In this document: one piece after another, positions 16,508-24,771 of the stretch
Layout of the letters: each line of letters starts with the position of its first letter
Numbering within the stretch: the stretch's first letter is position 1
Made by a program: the position numbers and the translations under genes
The notes under the pieces: model-generated
The model's input: the letters and a program-made list of their open reading frames with translations, nothing else
Told to the model about the DNA's origin: nothing
Database searches by the model: none
Origin: Acidipropionibacterium timonense
GTDB taxonomy: Bacteria > Actinomycetota > Actinomycetes > Propionibacteriales > Propionibacteriaceae
Direction: 5' to 3'
DNA length: 64,000 nucleotides
Assembly (NCBI RefSeq): GCF_900605005.1
Contig: NZ_LR027558.1
Location: 1,075,408 to 1,139,407, forward strand

Positions 16508-17416
16508 TCAGCGCACGCGAACCCGCAGCGCTCCTGGCGCCACCCGGGTGCGCATGGAACTCACCATCCCCACCGGGTCCCCGTCGACCTCGGCCAGGAC
16601 CGGGCCGGGGGTGCGCACCAGGCAGGTCGACGCCGGCTCGTGGCGCACGAGGTGGTGGCCCTGGTGGCGTCGGCTGAGGACATGGACGAGGACCGCCGTC
16701 CACCCGACGATCCCTCGCGGCGACAGCGACATGAGGTCGAGCTGGCCGTCGTCGATGCTCGCCTGGGGCACCAGGTCGATGCCCCCCGGCAGCAGTCCGC
16801 AGTTGCACACGAGGACCGTGCGGGCCCGGGTCGTCCACGGGTGACGTCCATCGGTGACGACCCGTGCCGAGAACCCCCGCTGCACGAGGGAGCGGAGCCC
16901 ACCGCCGACGTAGGCGACCCAACCGAGCTTCGACTTGTCGCCGTCGGAGGTGTCGGCCATCATCTGCGCGTCGAAACCCATCCCGGTGATGACGGTGAAG
17001 CACATCTGCGGCCCGTCATCGAATCGGACCCAGCCCAGGTCGACCTGCCGGTCCCGGCCGGTGAGCGCGACGCGCAGGGCGGCTCCGAGGTCGTTGACCG
17101 GCAGCCCGAGGTTGCGGGCCAGGAGGTTGCCCGTGCCCAGCCCGATGACCCCCATGGGTACCTGCCCCCCGGCCAGGGAGGTGGCGACCTCGCGGACCGT
17201 GCCGTCCCCGCCGAGGGCACACACGAGATCGACGCCGCTCTCGACGGCCCGCCGAGCGGCGTCCGCCCCGTGGTCCTCCTCGGTGGTGGCCAGGAGCAGT
17301 GGTGGCGCCCATCCGCTCTCGGCGCAGATCCGCGCCACCTCGTCCTGCCATCGGCTCAAGGCGACGACCTTGAGCGGATTGTGGACGATGGCCACCACGG
17401 GTGCGCGGTCAGTCAT
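16508..17416 (-). CDS. Diacylglycerol kinase family lipid kinase
   Basis: 302 residues of the DagK/YegS/sphingosine kinase catalytic fold. GGDGT (69-73) binds the nucleotide phosphates and GLGTGNLLARNLGLP (92-106) is the second hallmark. The C-terminal part has the expected ...EVDGDPVG... turn. It likely phosphorylates diacylglycerol or another membrane lipid at the inner membrane face; the substrate cannot be told from sequence. A TAGAGT box lies 6 bases upstream of the ATG, so the gene has its own leaderless-type promoter although it follows the GH3 gene by 47 bp. Confidence 0.88.
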   Translation of the reverse strand: MTDRAPVVAIVHNPLKVVALSRWQDEVARICAESGWAPPLLLATTEEDHGADAARRAVESGVDLVCALGGDGTVREVATSLAGGQVPMGVIGLGTGNLLARNLGLPVNDLGAALRVALTGRDRQVDLGWVRFDDGPQMCFTVITGMGFDAQMMADTSDGDKSKLGWVAYVGGGLRSLVQRGFSARVVTDGRHPWTTRARTVLVCNCGLLPGGIDLVPQASIDDGQLDLMSLSPRGIVGWTAVLVHVLSRRHQGHHLVRHEPASTCLVRTPGPVLAEVDGDPVGMVSSMRTRVAPGALRVRVR

Positions 17417-17422
17417 GGCGCC

Positions 17423-17428
17423 ACTCTA
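17423..17428 (-). promoter_or_regulatory. -10 box TAGAGT for the lipid kinase gene
   Basis: TAGAGT on the minus strand ends 6 bases before the ATG at 17416; the same box and spacing occur before lpdA. Confidence 0.45.
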
Positions 17429-17463
17429 GAGCACGACCGCGCCGCCCTCGTGGCATCCGACGG

Positions 17464-18663
17464 TCACGATCCCAGCGTCGAGGCCAGCCGGTCGACCCGC
17501 CCGATGGCCTCCGCCAGCCGGTCCGTGCCGACACGGGACCGCAGACCCTCGACCATCGTCGCGACGAGGTCCGCGTCGGCACACAGGGTCAGATCACCCC
17601 CGGCCGTGACGAAGTCGGCGGCCCGCCGCGACGGCGTCACGGAGGCGACCGCCCCGGCGGCACCCAGATCGTCGGACAGGACGGCGCCGGTGAACCCCAA
17701 CCGGTCGCGCAGGAGTCCGGTGACGATCGACCGGGAGAAGACGGCCGGGTGGTCGGGGTCGAGGCGCGGATAGGTCGCCGAGGACACCATGACCGAGCTC
17801 GCCCCGGCCGTGAACGCCCGTCGGAACGGGATGAGCGTGTCCGAGGTGGACGACGTCGTCCGGTCCGTGGCCGGGCCGACGTCGGTGTTCGTCCGGACTG
17901 CTCCCAGCCCCGGGAAGTGCTTGACGCACGTACCGACCCGGCCCTGGCGGTAGCCGCCGATCACCGCGTCGACGAGGGCGGACACGGTGCCGGCCGAGGT
18001 GCCGTAGCCCCGGTGAAGGGCCCCGATGGGAGCATTGCTCGCCCCGAGCGCCGGTGAGACGACGTCCGCCACCGGCCCGAGGAAGAGGTTGACCCCGTGG
18101 GCCCTCATCTGGGTGGCCGACAGCCGAGCCAGCCGGGTGGCCTCGGCGACCCCGAGCCGGGCCACCCGCTCGGCCGAGGGCAGGGCGTCGAACCCGTCGG
18201 CGACGAGGTTCTGGACGAGCCCTCCCTCCTGGTCGGCGGCGACGACGCCCCCGGGGTGTCCGGCCGAGGTCGCGGCCCGACGCACCCGGGCGGCGGTCCG
18301 GGTGATGAGGGTGGGGTCGGTCCACCGGCCGACGAGGAAGACGCCGGCCAGCCCGAGCGAGCCGACGAGCTCGACCGCGCGGTCGATGTCCTCGTTCGGC
18401 CCGAGCCCGAGCAGCAGGCAGCGTCCGGCACGGCGTCGGATCCGAGCCTGCGAGAGGGTGGGCGAGACCGTGGGCGAGGGGATCGACGAGCTCGTTGACG
18501 CCGTGGGCGATGACGCCGATGGGCTGGTCGGGGTCGCGGAGGTGGGCGTGGACGACCCCGTCGTTCCCGTCGTCGAGGGATGTGGCCCGGGCCGGCCATG
18601 GCAGCCGGCCACCGCGAGGGCCGCGACCGCGAGGACCACCCGACGGGTGGGGGCGCCGCTCAT
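17464..18663 (-). CDS. Glycoside hydrolase family 3 lipoprotein (beta-N-acetylhexosaminidase-like)
   Basis: 399 residues. An N-terminal lipoprotein signal (RRVVLAVAALAVAGC) is followed by a Ser/Thr/Pro linker of about 50 residues and a GH3 domain. KHFPGLG and the catalytic nucleophile context FTGAVLSDDLGA fit the NagZ-like group that removes GlcNAc from glycans such as peptidoglycan fragments. GGVVAADQEGGLVQ is the usual substrate-site loop. It would act at the outer face of the membrane. The usual His of the KHFPGHG motif is Leu here. ATGA overlap with the yigZ stop. Confidence 0.88.
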   Translation of the reverse strand: MSGAPTRRVVLAVAALAVAGCHGRPGPHPSTTGTTGSSTPTSATPTSPSASSPTASTSSSIPSPTVSPTLSQARIRRRAGRCLLLGLGPNEDIDRAVELVGSLGLAGVFLVGRWTDPTLITRTAARVRRAATSAGHPGGVVAADQEGGLVQNLVADGFDALPSAERVARLGVAEATRLARLSATQMRAHGVNLFLGPVADVVSPALGASNAPIGALHRGYGTSAGTVSALVDAVIGGYRQGRVGTCVKHFPGLGAVRTNTDVGPATDRTTSSTSDTLIPFRRAFTAGASSVMVSSATYPRLDPDHPAVFSRSIVTGLLRDRLGFTGAVLSDDLGAAGAVASVTPSRRAADFVTAGGDLTLCADADLVATMVEGLRSRVGTDRLAEAIGRVDRLASTLGS

Positions 18664-19316
18664 CGGTCCTCCCGCCAGGTCGTGCCTGCCGGGCGCAGGC
18701 TCACCTGCCGGGCCAGGGCCGCCGACAGGCGTTCGGTGAGTTCGGACCGAGCACCCTGCCCGGAGGCGACGGCCACGGTGAGATGGACCGCATCGGCGGC
18801 GTAGCCGACCTCGGTGACGTCGACGCCGCAGCCACGGATGACCGCCTCGTCGGCCCCGGCGCTGGAGATCGGCAGGGTCATCGTGAGGAGGTCGACCTCG
18901 CGGCAGGTGACGAGGCGTGCCCGTCCGAGCGCCAGACACACGGCGTCCGAGTACGCCCGGACGAGGCCACCGGCGCCGAGCTTGATGCCGCCGAACCAGC
19001 GGGTCGTCACGGCGACGACGTCGGACAGGTCGCTGCGACCGTCGTGCTCGAACCTCGTCAGCGCCTCAAGGGTGGGGACCCCGGCGGTGCCGGCGGGCTC
19101 GCCGTCGTCGGAGGATCGTTGCACCTGACGGCGCGGCCCCAGGACGAAGGCCGTCACGTGATGACGGGCGTTACGATGGGCCCGTCGGCACGAGTCGATG
19201 ACCGCGCGGGCGGCGTCCTCGTCCTCCACCCTGGCCAGGGTGGTGAGGAAGACCGACCGGCGCACCTCGAGGGTCGAGGTCACCGGTTCGTCGGCCCGCA
19301 GGACGGTGTAGTGCAC
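18660..19316 (-). CDS. yigZ: YigZ/IMPACT family protein
   Basis: 218 residues with the UPF0029 N-terminal domain: SDDGEPAGTAGVPTLEAL, then VAVTTRWFGGIKLGAGGLVRAY, the IMPACT signature. A C-terminal ferredoxin-like domain (DUF1949) follows. A role in translation or RNA binding is proposed for the family but not settled. The frame is open far upstream, but the GTG at 19316 starts VHYTVLRADEPVTSTLEVRRSVF, which matches the family's beginning. The next gene downstream on the strand is the GH3 lipoprotein, overlapping by 4 bp. Confidence 0.88.
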   Translation of the reverse strand: MHYTVLRADEPVTSTLEVRRSVFLTTLARVEDEDAARAVIDSCRRAHRNARHHVTAFVLGPRRQVQRSSDDGEPAGTAGVPTLEALTRFEHDGRSDLSDVVAVTTRWFGGIKLGAGGLVRAYSDAVCLALGRARLVTCREVDLLTMTLPISSAGADEAVIRGCGVDVTEVGYAADAVHLTVAVASGQGARSELTERLSAALARQVSLRPAGTTWREDR

Positions 19317-19466
19317 CCGTCCACTCTCCCCGGTGGCCCTGTCCCACGCAACCGCGCGAGCCCCGCAGGTCGGCCGGTGCGGGGCGGCGAGGCCCGACAC
19401 TGATCGTTGATCGAGCAACGGTCTCGCGGGCTGGACCCGGGTGTTCGGGCGGCTGGGGCGGCGCGC

Positions 19467-19473
19467 TATGAAT
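19467..19473 (+). promoter_or_regulatory. -10 region TATGAAT for leaderless PPi-PEPCK transcript
   Basis: TATGAAT ends 5 bases (or 6 counting TATGAA) before the ATG at 19479. No ribosome binding site better than GAG is present. Confidence 0.4.
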
Positions 19474-19478
19474 GAGAC

Positions 19479-22400
19479 ATGTCTGCACCGACCATGACCG
19501 AGTCCGTCGATCTTCGTCTCGCACTCAACGGCCTGCCACTGCCGGCGGCTGCCCACTCCGAGGACATCCAGGTCATCGCACCGGTCCTCGCGCGTCAGCG
19601 GGAGTTGCGCCGTGAGCTGTCCGAAATGCGTTGCCCCGCCGATCGGCGCATCCAGGACTTCCTCGACCGGTACCTGGCCGACTGCCCGGTGCACCCCAGC
19701 CTTCCGCCCACCACCCTCACCCTCGACGAACCGGGCCTGGCCCGTGCCCTGTCACTGCCGGTCGACGGTGACGAGTTCCGCTCCGACCTCGTCGAGAGCT
19801 ACCGGGTCGCCAACGGCGTCCTCCACAACCCGCGCAACGACCGACGGACGACGGCCGGTGTCTTCCACGTGGCCGAGGGTGGTCTGGCCATTCCCGACGA
19901 CAAGAAGGCCGTGCCGGCGCACGTCTTCGCCCAGCTGCTCGAGCGGGCCTTCCAGGCCCCGCCGGAGCACACCCTCCTGCCGTACAGCGCCAACGAGGCA
20001 CCCGAGCGTCAGGCCCACACCTACGCCTCCCTCCTGCTGCGCCCGCTCGTCGTGCCGGAGGTGCCGGGCCTGGTGACCGAGCGCCGGATGGAGATCCGCT
20101 TCTTCGTGCCCGGGGGACTCGTCTCCAACCTCGATTTCGTCGAGGGGATCTTCGGCAATGCCGGCGACCCGCTGCTGCCGGTCAACGACGCCGCACTGGC
20201 CCCGTCGACGTGGACGGGTCACACCGGCTGCGTCGTCCTGGCCCCGCACCTCAACCTCGTGACGAAGAAGGAACTCGGCCTGCCGCACGTCGACGATGCC
20301 ACCGAGCGCCAGCGTCGCGACGGGATGTGCTGGTCGAGCGAGGACGAACGCTACAACGACGGCAAGCCCTTCAAGCTCTGCGCCCGTGACGAGAGCGGCG
20401 TCATCGTCACCATCATCGCCGACAACTACTTCGGGTACTGCAAGAAGGAGGTCAAGACCCAGATCTCCTACTCCGCCAATCTCTTCGGCTCGGCCGAGGA
20501 GGAGCATTCCGGTGGTGCGCGGGCCTACATCTCGCACAACCAGGGCCAGGAATTCGTCGCCAAGAAGGTCGAGGGGGAGCCGAGCGTGGCCGACGTCGTC
20601 GCCGCGAACCCGGGTGCCTTCGAGGCCCAGCCCGGTGGTTGGGCGCGGTGCACGACCCTCGACGACGTCCTCCTCGTCCCCGGTGGGGCGCGCTACAGCC
20701 TGCTCGACGGCACGGTGACGTGGACCGACGCGGACGGCGTCGAGCAGTCGGTGCCGATGCGTGCCGACCACGAGTACCTCACCCCGGGCGGCTACCGCAC
20801 CCGGATGCAGCTCAACCGCACCGAGCGGGTGTGGACCCTCGTCGGCACCTACGGTGACTCGACGACCCTGCACAAGCCGTGCACCGTCTCCGGCGGTGGC
20901 AAGTCGGAGATCTCCAAGGCGATCTCGGACGCCTTCATCCCCGGCAACGCCTACAGCCCGGACTTCGACGCCGACATGGACGCCGTCGACCAGATCCTCA
21001 ACCGCGACTTCTCGATGCGCTTCAAGGACCCCGAGCTCAACGGGAAGGACCACCGTCAGATCCTCTCGCCGGAGCGCTCGGTCGGGTCGGTCATCAAGCT
21101 GCTCACCCCGTCGTCCGACTTCACCCTCGACTACAACGACTGGGTCGAGTCGATCCCGCAGTTCCGCAAGGAGCTCGTCTTCACCGTCAAGAGGTACTAC
21201 CGGCCCGAGTGGGGGGCCGACTGGCGGTCGCACTTCAGCGTCGCGCCGACCAACGGCCGCCACGGCAACATGGTCCGGCTCGACGGCCAGAAGATCCATG
21301 TCAACATGCTGCGGGTCGGCTTCGAGCCCGACGGCTCCTGGCGCCTCTTCTCGCTGCGCCACGACTACGCCCCGGCGGTCAAGGTGCAGACCGAGGACGA
21401 CATGACGGCCTCCGTCGTCACTCCGCCGGGACTGACGACCGGGCCCGAGGGGCTCTCGCGCAAGGTCGTCGAGAACTGCGAGCGGCTGCTCTTCCAGCGC
21501 CCCGACGACGCCATCGTCCGCGGGTACGACACCCAGACCGAGCGCGACATGGCCGGGCACGACCTCTTCATCTCGAACTACCAGCCACTCACCCGCGAGG
21601 AGGTCGGCGCCATGCGTGACGACGTCGTCCACTTCTCGCAGTTCACCGAACCCATGGCACGGTTCCTGTCCGACTTCGCCGACTCCGACCCCGAGCAGGG
21701 GCCGGCCTACGTCGTCTCCAGCGCCGATCCCCGGCTCATCGACGGCGTCCGCTCGAAGAACCCGCGCTACCTCCAGGTGCGCCCGGACATCGCCAACCCG
21801 AGGCAGACGGCCATCGCCTCCCTGGCCAGTCACCTCTTCCACCGGGTGCCGGTCGGCGAGAAACTGCCGCTGCCGGTCGACGTCGTGGCCGCCGGGCGAC
21901 GCAACAATCCGCCGGAGGACCGCATCCCGGCGCTGTGCGCCTACAACCCGCTGCACTACATGGAGCTGCCCGAGCTCTTCATGGAGTTCATCTCGTCGAT
22001 GACCGGCAAGAGCCCGTCGACCACGGGGGCCGGCTCCGAGGGCGCCCTCACCAAGGCCCCGTTCAACGCCATGCCGGCGGTCTTCGACCTCAACGCGTCC
22101 TTCCTCTCCTTCGTCCTGGGCGGGTACGACGGGTGGCTGTCGTCGGCGGGGTACATCGGTCCGAAGGTGCAGGTGGCCCACGACATCTCGCTGCTCGTGC
22201 CCGAGATCTTCTGCCGGATGGAGCCGGCCGAGCGCGACGCCCGGGCCCTCATCGAGGGTGGCTACCTCGAGAAGCTCGACGACTACGAGCAGGACGGCGA
22301 GCTCATCCTCGCCTCGCGCCTGGGCTACCGGATGACCGAGAAGTTCATGAAGCGGTACTTCGGCCGCATCCTCATGCACCCCGACAAGGTCTTCACCCCG

Positions 22401-22871
22401 CAGATGCTGCGCCCCGAGCTCCAGGACGCCGAGATCTTCGCCGACTCGGTGCGGACGATCTCGACGACCCATGCCCGCGTCGCCAAGGCCTACTTCGACG
22501 ACGGCACCGCCGACCTGGCCGTTCCGCCGCTGCGCGCCCTGCTCGAGATCATGGCCCACGGAGCGACCGCCGACGGACGCACCCTGGACGACGAGTCGGT
22601 GCGGTCGATGTTCACCCGTGAGTCCGTGCTCGCCTCCGACTGGTACGCGGCACGACTCGACGCCAAGCAGGCCGAGGACGTCCGTCGCTCCGAGCGGGGG
22701 ATCGCCCAGCTCGAGGAGTTCATCGCCGATCCGCGGAATGCCGCGGCCTGCGCCGAGATCGACGCGGCCGGCCGGCTCGAGGAGATCCGGGCCATCCACG
22801 ATCGAGTCGCCAGCGCTGACTACCGCGAGCTGCTCGTGGGGACCCTGGGGCGACAGGCCTCCTTCCGCTGA
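19479..22871 (+). CDS. Phosphoenolpyruvate carboxykinase, diphosphate type
   Basis: 1130 residues, one of the largest genes here. Size and sequence fit the PPi-type PEPCK (EC 4.1.1.38) known from propionibacteria and Entamoeba, which interconverts PEP + CO2 + phosphate with oxaloacetate + PPi. Visible landmarks are a P-loop-like SGGGKSEISK (K475), FGYCKKEVKTQISY, and a highly ordered C-terminal block from about 847 (STTGAGSEGALTKAPFN, then GYDGWLSSAGYIGPKVQ). ATP- and GTP-type PEPCKs are only 530-620 aa. Assigned by recalled length and motifs, not by a search. A second ATG 15 bp downstream is also possible as start. Confidence 0.85.
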   Translation: MSAPTMTESVDLRLALNGLPLPAAAHSEDIQVIAPVLARQRELRRELSEMRCPADRRIQDFLDRYLADCPVHPSLPPTTLTLDEPGLARALSLPVDGDEFRSDLVESYRVANGVLHNPRNDRRTTAGVFHVAEGGLAIPDDKKAVPAHVFAQLLERAFQAPPEHTLLPYSANEAPERQAHTYASLLLRPLVVPEVPGLVTERRMEIRFFVPGGLVSNLDFVEGIFGNAGDPLLPVNDAALAPSTWTGHTGCVVLAPHLNLVTKKELGLPHVDDATERQRRDGMCWSSEDERYNDGKPFKLCARDESGVIVTIIADNYFGYCKKEVKTQISYSANLFGSAEEEHSGGARAYISHNQGQEFVAKKVEGEPSVADVVAANPGAFEAQPGGWARCTTLDDVLLVPGGARYSLLDGTVTWTDADGVEQSVPMRADHEYLTPGGYRTRMQLNRTERVWTLVGTYGDSTTLHKPCTVSGGGKSEISKAISDAFIPGNAYSPDFDADMDAVDQILNRDFSMRFKDPELNGKDHRQILSPERSVGSVIKLLTPSSDFTLDYNDWVESIPQFRKELVFTVKRYYRPEWGADWRSHFSVAPTNGRHGNMVRLDGQKIHVNMLRVGFEPDGSWRLFSLRHDYAPAVKVQTEDDMTASVVTPPGLTTGPEGLSRKVVENCERLLFQRPDDAIVRGYDTQTERDMAGHDLFISNYQPLTREEVGAMRDDVVHFSQFTEPMARFLSDFADSDPEQGPAYVVSSADPRLIDGVRSKNPRYLQVRPDIANPRQTAIASLASHLFHRVPVGEKLPLPVDVVAAGRRNNPPEDRIPALCAYNPLHYMELPELFMEFISSMTGKSPSTTGAGSEGALTKAPFNAMPAVFDLNASFLSFVLGGYDGWLSSAGYIGPKVQVAHDISLLVPEIFCRMEPAERDARALIEGGYLEKLDDYEQDGELILASRLGYRMTEKFMKRYFGRILMHPDKVFTPQMLRPELQDAEIFADSVRTISTTHARVAKAYFDDGTADLAVPPLRALLEIMAHGATADGRTLDDESVRSMFTRESVLASDWYAARLDAKQAEDVRRSERGIAQLEEFIADPRNAAACAEIDAAGRLEEIRAIHDRVASADYRELLVGTLGRQASFR

Positions 22872-22894
22872 GACTGGAGGGACCGTCCGGTCGG

Positions 22895-23040
22895 GTCACA
22901 TCGACCGGACGGGCTCATGGCGCCGGTCACATCGACCGGACGGGCTCATGGCGCCGGTCACATCGACCGGACGGGCTCATGGCGCCGGTCACATCGACCG
23001 GACGGGCTCATGGCGCCGGTCACATCGACCGGACGATCTG
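22895..23040. repeat. 31-bp tandem array, five copies, ending in the FUSC gene's stop end
   Basis: Copies of gtcacatcgaccggacgg+gctcatggcgccg begin at 22895, 22926, 22957, 22988 and 23019. The last copy is the natural 3' end of the minus-strand gene (stop codon 23022-23020, codons for V-R-S-M), so each upstream copy repeats that gene's final codons and stop. CCGGTC-ACATC-GACCGG can form a 6-bp hairpin across each junction. It fills the space between convergent genes and could terminate both. Confidence 0.95.
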
Positions 23041-24771
23041 CTCCCGAATGGTCTCGACGTCACGGCACACCCGGTCGGCGTCGAGGTTCATCGTGGAGAT
23101 CGGCGGCAGCGAGGCCATGAGCAGGGCGATGTCGCTGTGGATGCGCCGGGCCCACGGTGCCGGCGTGTCCCCGCTGTGCCAGCAGCAGGCCATGAGGTCA
23201 TATCCGGTCTCGGTGACGACGCGGTCGACCCGTGACCACCGCTGCAGGGCCGTGGGGGCGTCGGGCCGGGTCGCCGAGAGGACGCCGCTGCCGCGGACGA
23301 TCTCGTGGACGAGGTGGTTGCGGTGCACCATGCCCTCGGCGGAGTTCGCCGTGCCGGCCTCCAGATCGCGCAGGACCGGCATCATCGAGCGGAGGGTGCG
23401 CCGGTACTGGCTGCGGACGAGGAGCACCGGGGCGCGACGTCCGACCACCTGGATGACGCCGATGCCCACGAGCAGACCGACGACCGTCTCCTCGATGCGG
23501 TCGCGGGCGATGAGCAGCGCCTGGGTCTCGGCGGCGACCGGGGTGAGGGTGAGGGCGAAGATCGTGATGAAGATGACGCTGAGCCCGTACTGGTGGGGGA
23601 TGAGCGCCTCCATGCACCACACCGCGGCGATGACGATGACGACCCGGGCCCAGTCGGTCGGGTGGGCGGCGACGATGCCGAGGTACGCGGCCAGACCGAC
23701 GACGGTGCCGAGGACCCGCAGAATGGCGCGGATCGTCATGTCGGCCCGCGACTGGTCCATGTGCAGCATGATGAGGACGCTGAGCACGGCCCAGTAGGTC
23801 CGACCGAAGGGCAGCAGTTCCATGGCGGTCGCGGCGAAGAGAACACCGGTGGCCGCCCGCATGGCGACCATGAGTGGGCGTGACCCGCGCTCGGCGGCGG
23901 TGCGCAGGAGGTACGAGCGGGAGGGCCGTCCCAACGGTGTGTGCTCGACCTGTTCGGGCAGCTCGACCGAGGCGCTGGGGAAGGACTCCAGCCGCATCGC
24001 CTCCTCGAGCTCCAGATGGCTGGCCAGGAGTCGGTCGCGCAGTGCCGTCCACGCCTCCGAGGGGGCTCGTCGTCCCTCCGGCGGGACGCCGTCGTTGAGC
24101 ACCCACCAGGCGTTGTGGACGTCGGCGTGGGCCCGCGATCGCAGCCGGGCCACCTCGTGGGCAGGGGTGTCGTCGGGGTGGTGGACGAACCCGTCCACCG
24201 AGCGAACCGCCTTGTCGACGGCCATTCGCGCCGGCCGGTTCGGCATGAGGAGGATGAGCGCCATTGAGGCCGCGGCGGCGACGACGAAGTCGAGCGCCGT
24301 GGCCGGCAGGAGGCGCCCGTACGACCATCCCTCGGTGGCCATGTACGACCCGAAGGCGGCGGCGAAGAGGGTGTTGAGGGGGCCCGGCGGGCCGAGCTGC
24401 AGCCCGTGCCAGCCGAACTCGACGAGCAGGGTCCAGGCGGCGAGCACCGGGGGCAGCAGCCACGGGATGGAGGCGACACTCATGCCGATGGCCTGGGAGG
24501 CCAGGAGCGCGACCCCGACCCCGATGAGCACCTTGAGGCGGGTGCGCGGCGGGGCGGTGCGCCCGGCCATGGCCCCCATGGCCCCCATCATCCCGGCCAT
24601 GCCGTGCGCCGGATCGAGGACGAGCGAGATGACGACGAGGCTCACCGCGATGGGAATGACGGTGAGGAGGGCATTCCTGCCGGTGTCGGGTGCCGGGTGG
24701 AACTTGAGGACGTTGGCCAGGATCGGATGCGCTGGGGGCTTCGCCACAGTGGTCGGACCCGGTGCGGTCAT
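23020..24771 (-). CDS. FUSC family inner-membrane protein
   Basis: 583 residues with two blocks of membrane helices (about 35-200 and 345-490) separated by a soluble region. This is the layout of the fusaric-acid-resistance/aromatic-acid-exporter family; the second block reads RAATGVLFAATAMELL and TYWAVLSVLIMLHMDQS. It is probably an efflux component; the substrate is unknown and no membrane-fusion partner is encoded nearby. ATG at 24771 overlaps the Hsp70-like gene's stop as ATGA. The last codons are part of a 31-bp tandem array. Confidence 0.85.
   Translation of the reverse strand: MTAPGPTTVAKPPAHPILANVLKFHPAPDTGRNALLTVIPIAVSLVVISLVLDPAHGMAGMMGAMGAMAGRTAPPRTRLKVLIGVGVALLASQAIGMSVASIPWLLPPVLAAWTLLVEFGWHGLQLGPPGPLNTLFAAAFGSYMATEGWSYGRLLPATALDFVVAAAASMALILLMPNRPARMAVDKAVRSVDGFVHHPDDTPAHEVARLRSRAHADVHNAWWVLNDGVPPEGRRAPSEAWTALRDRLLASHLELEEAMRLESFPSASVELPEQVEHTPLGRPSRSYLLRTAAERGSRPLMVAMRAATGVLFAATAMELLPFGRTYWAVLSVLIMLHMDQSRADMTIRAILRVLGTVVGLAAYLGIVAAHPTDWARVVIVIAAVWCMEALIPHQYGLSVIFITIFALTLTPVAAETQALLIARDRIEETVVGLLVGIGVIQVVGRRAPVLLVRSQYRRTLRSMMPVLRDLEAGTANSAEGMVHRNHLVHEIVRGSGVLSATRPDAPTALQRWSRVDRVVTETGYDLMACCWHSGDTPAPWARRIHSDIALLMASLPPISTMNLDADRVCRDVETIREQIVRSM

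Noticed and set aside
19752-22799. A 1015-residue open frame antisense to the PPi-PEPCK gene
   Set aside because: High-GC codon bias leaves long stop-free frames opposite real genes; the translation is Val/Gly/Asp/Arg-rich and low in complexity with no recognisable domain.
22895-23040. Tandem array considered as a CRISPR
   Set aside because: Units are adjacent without variable spacers; the same holds for 11571-11707, and the 93-bp array has nearly identical intervening sequence.
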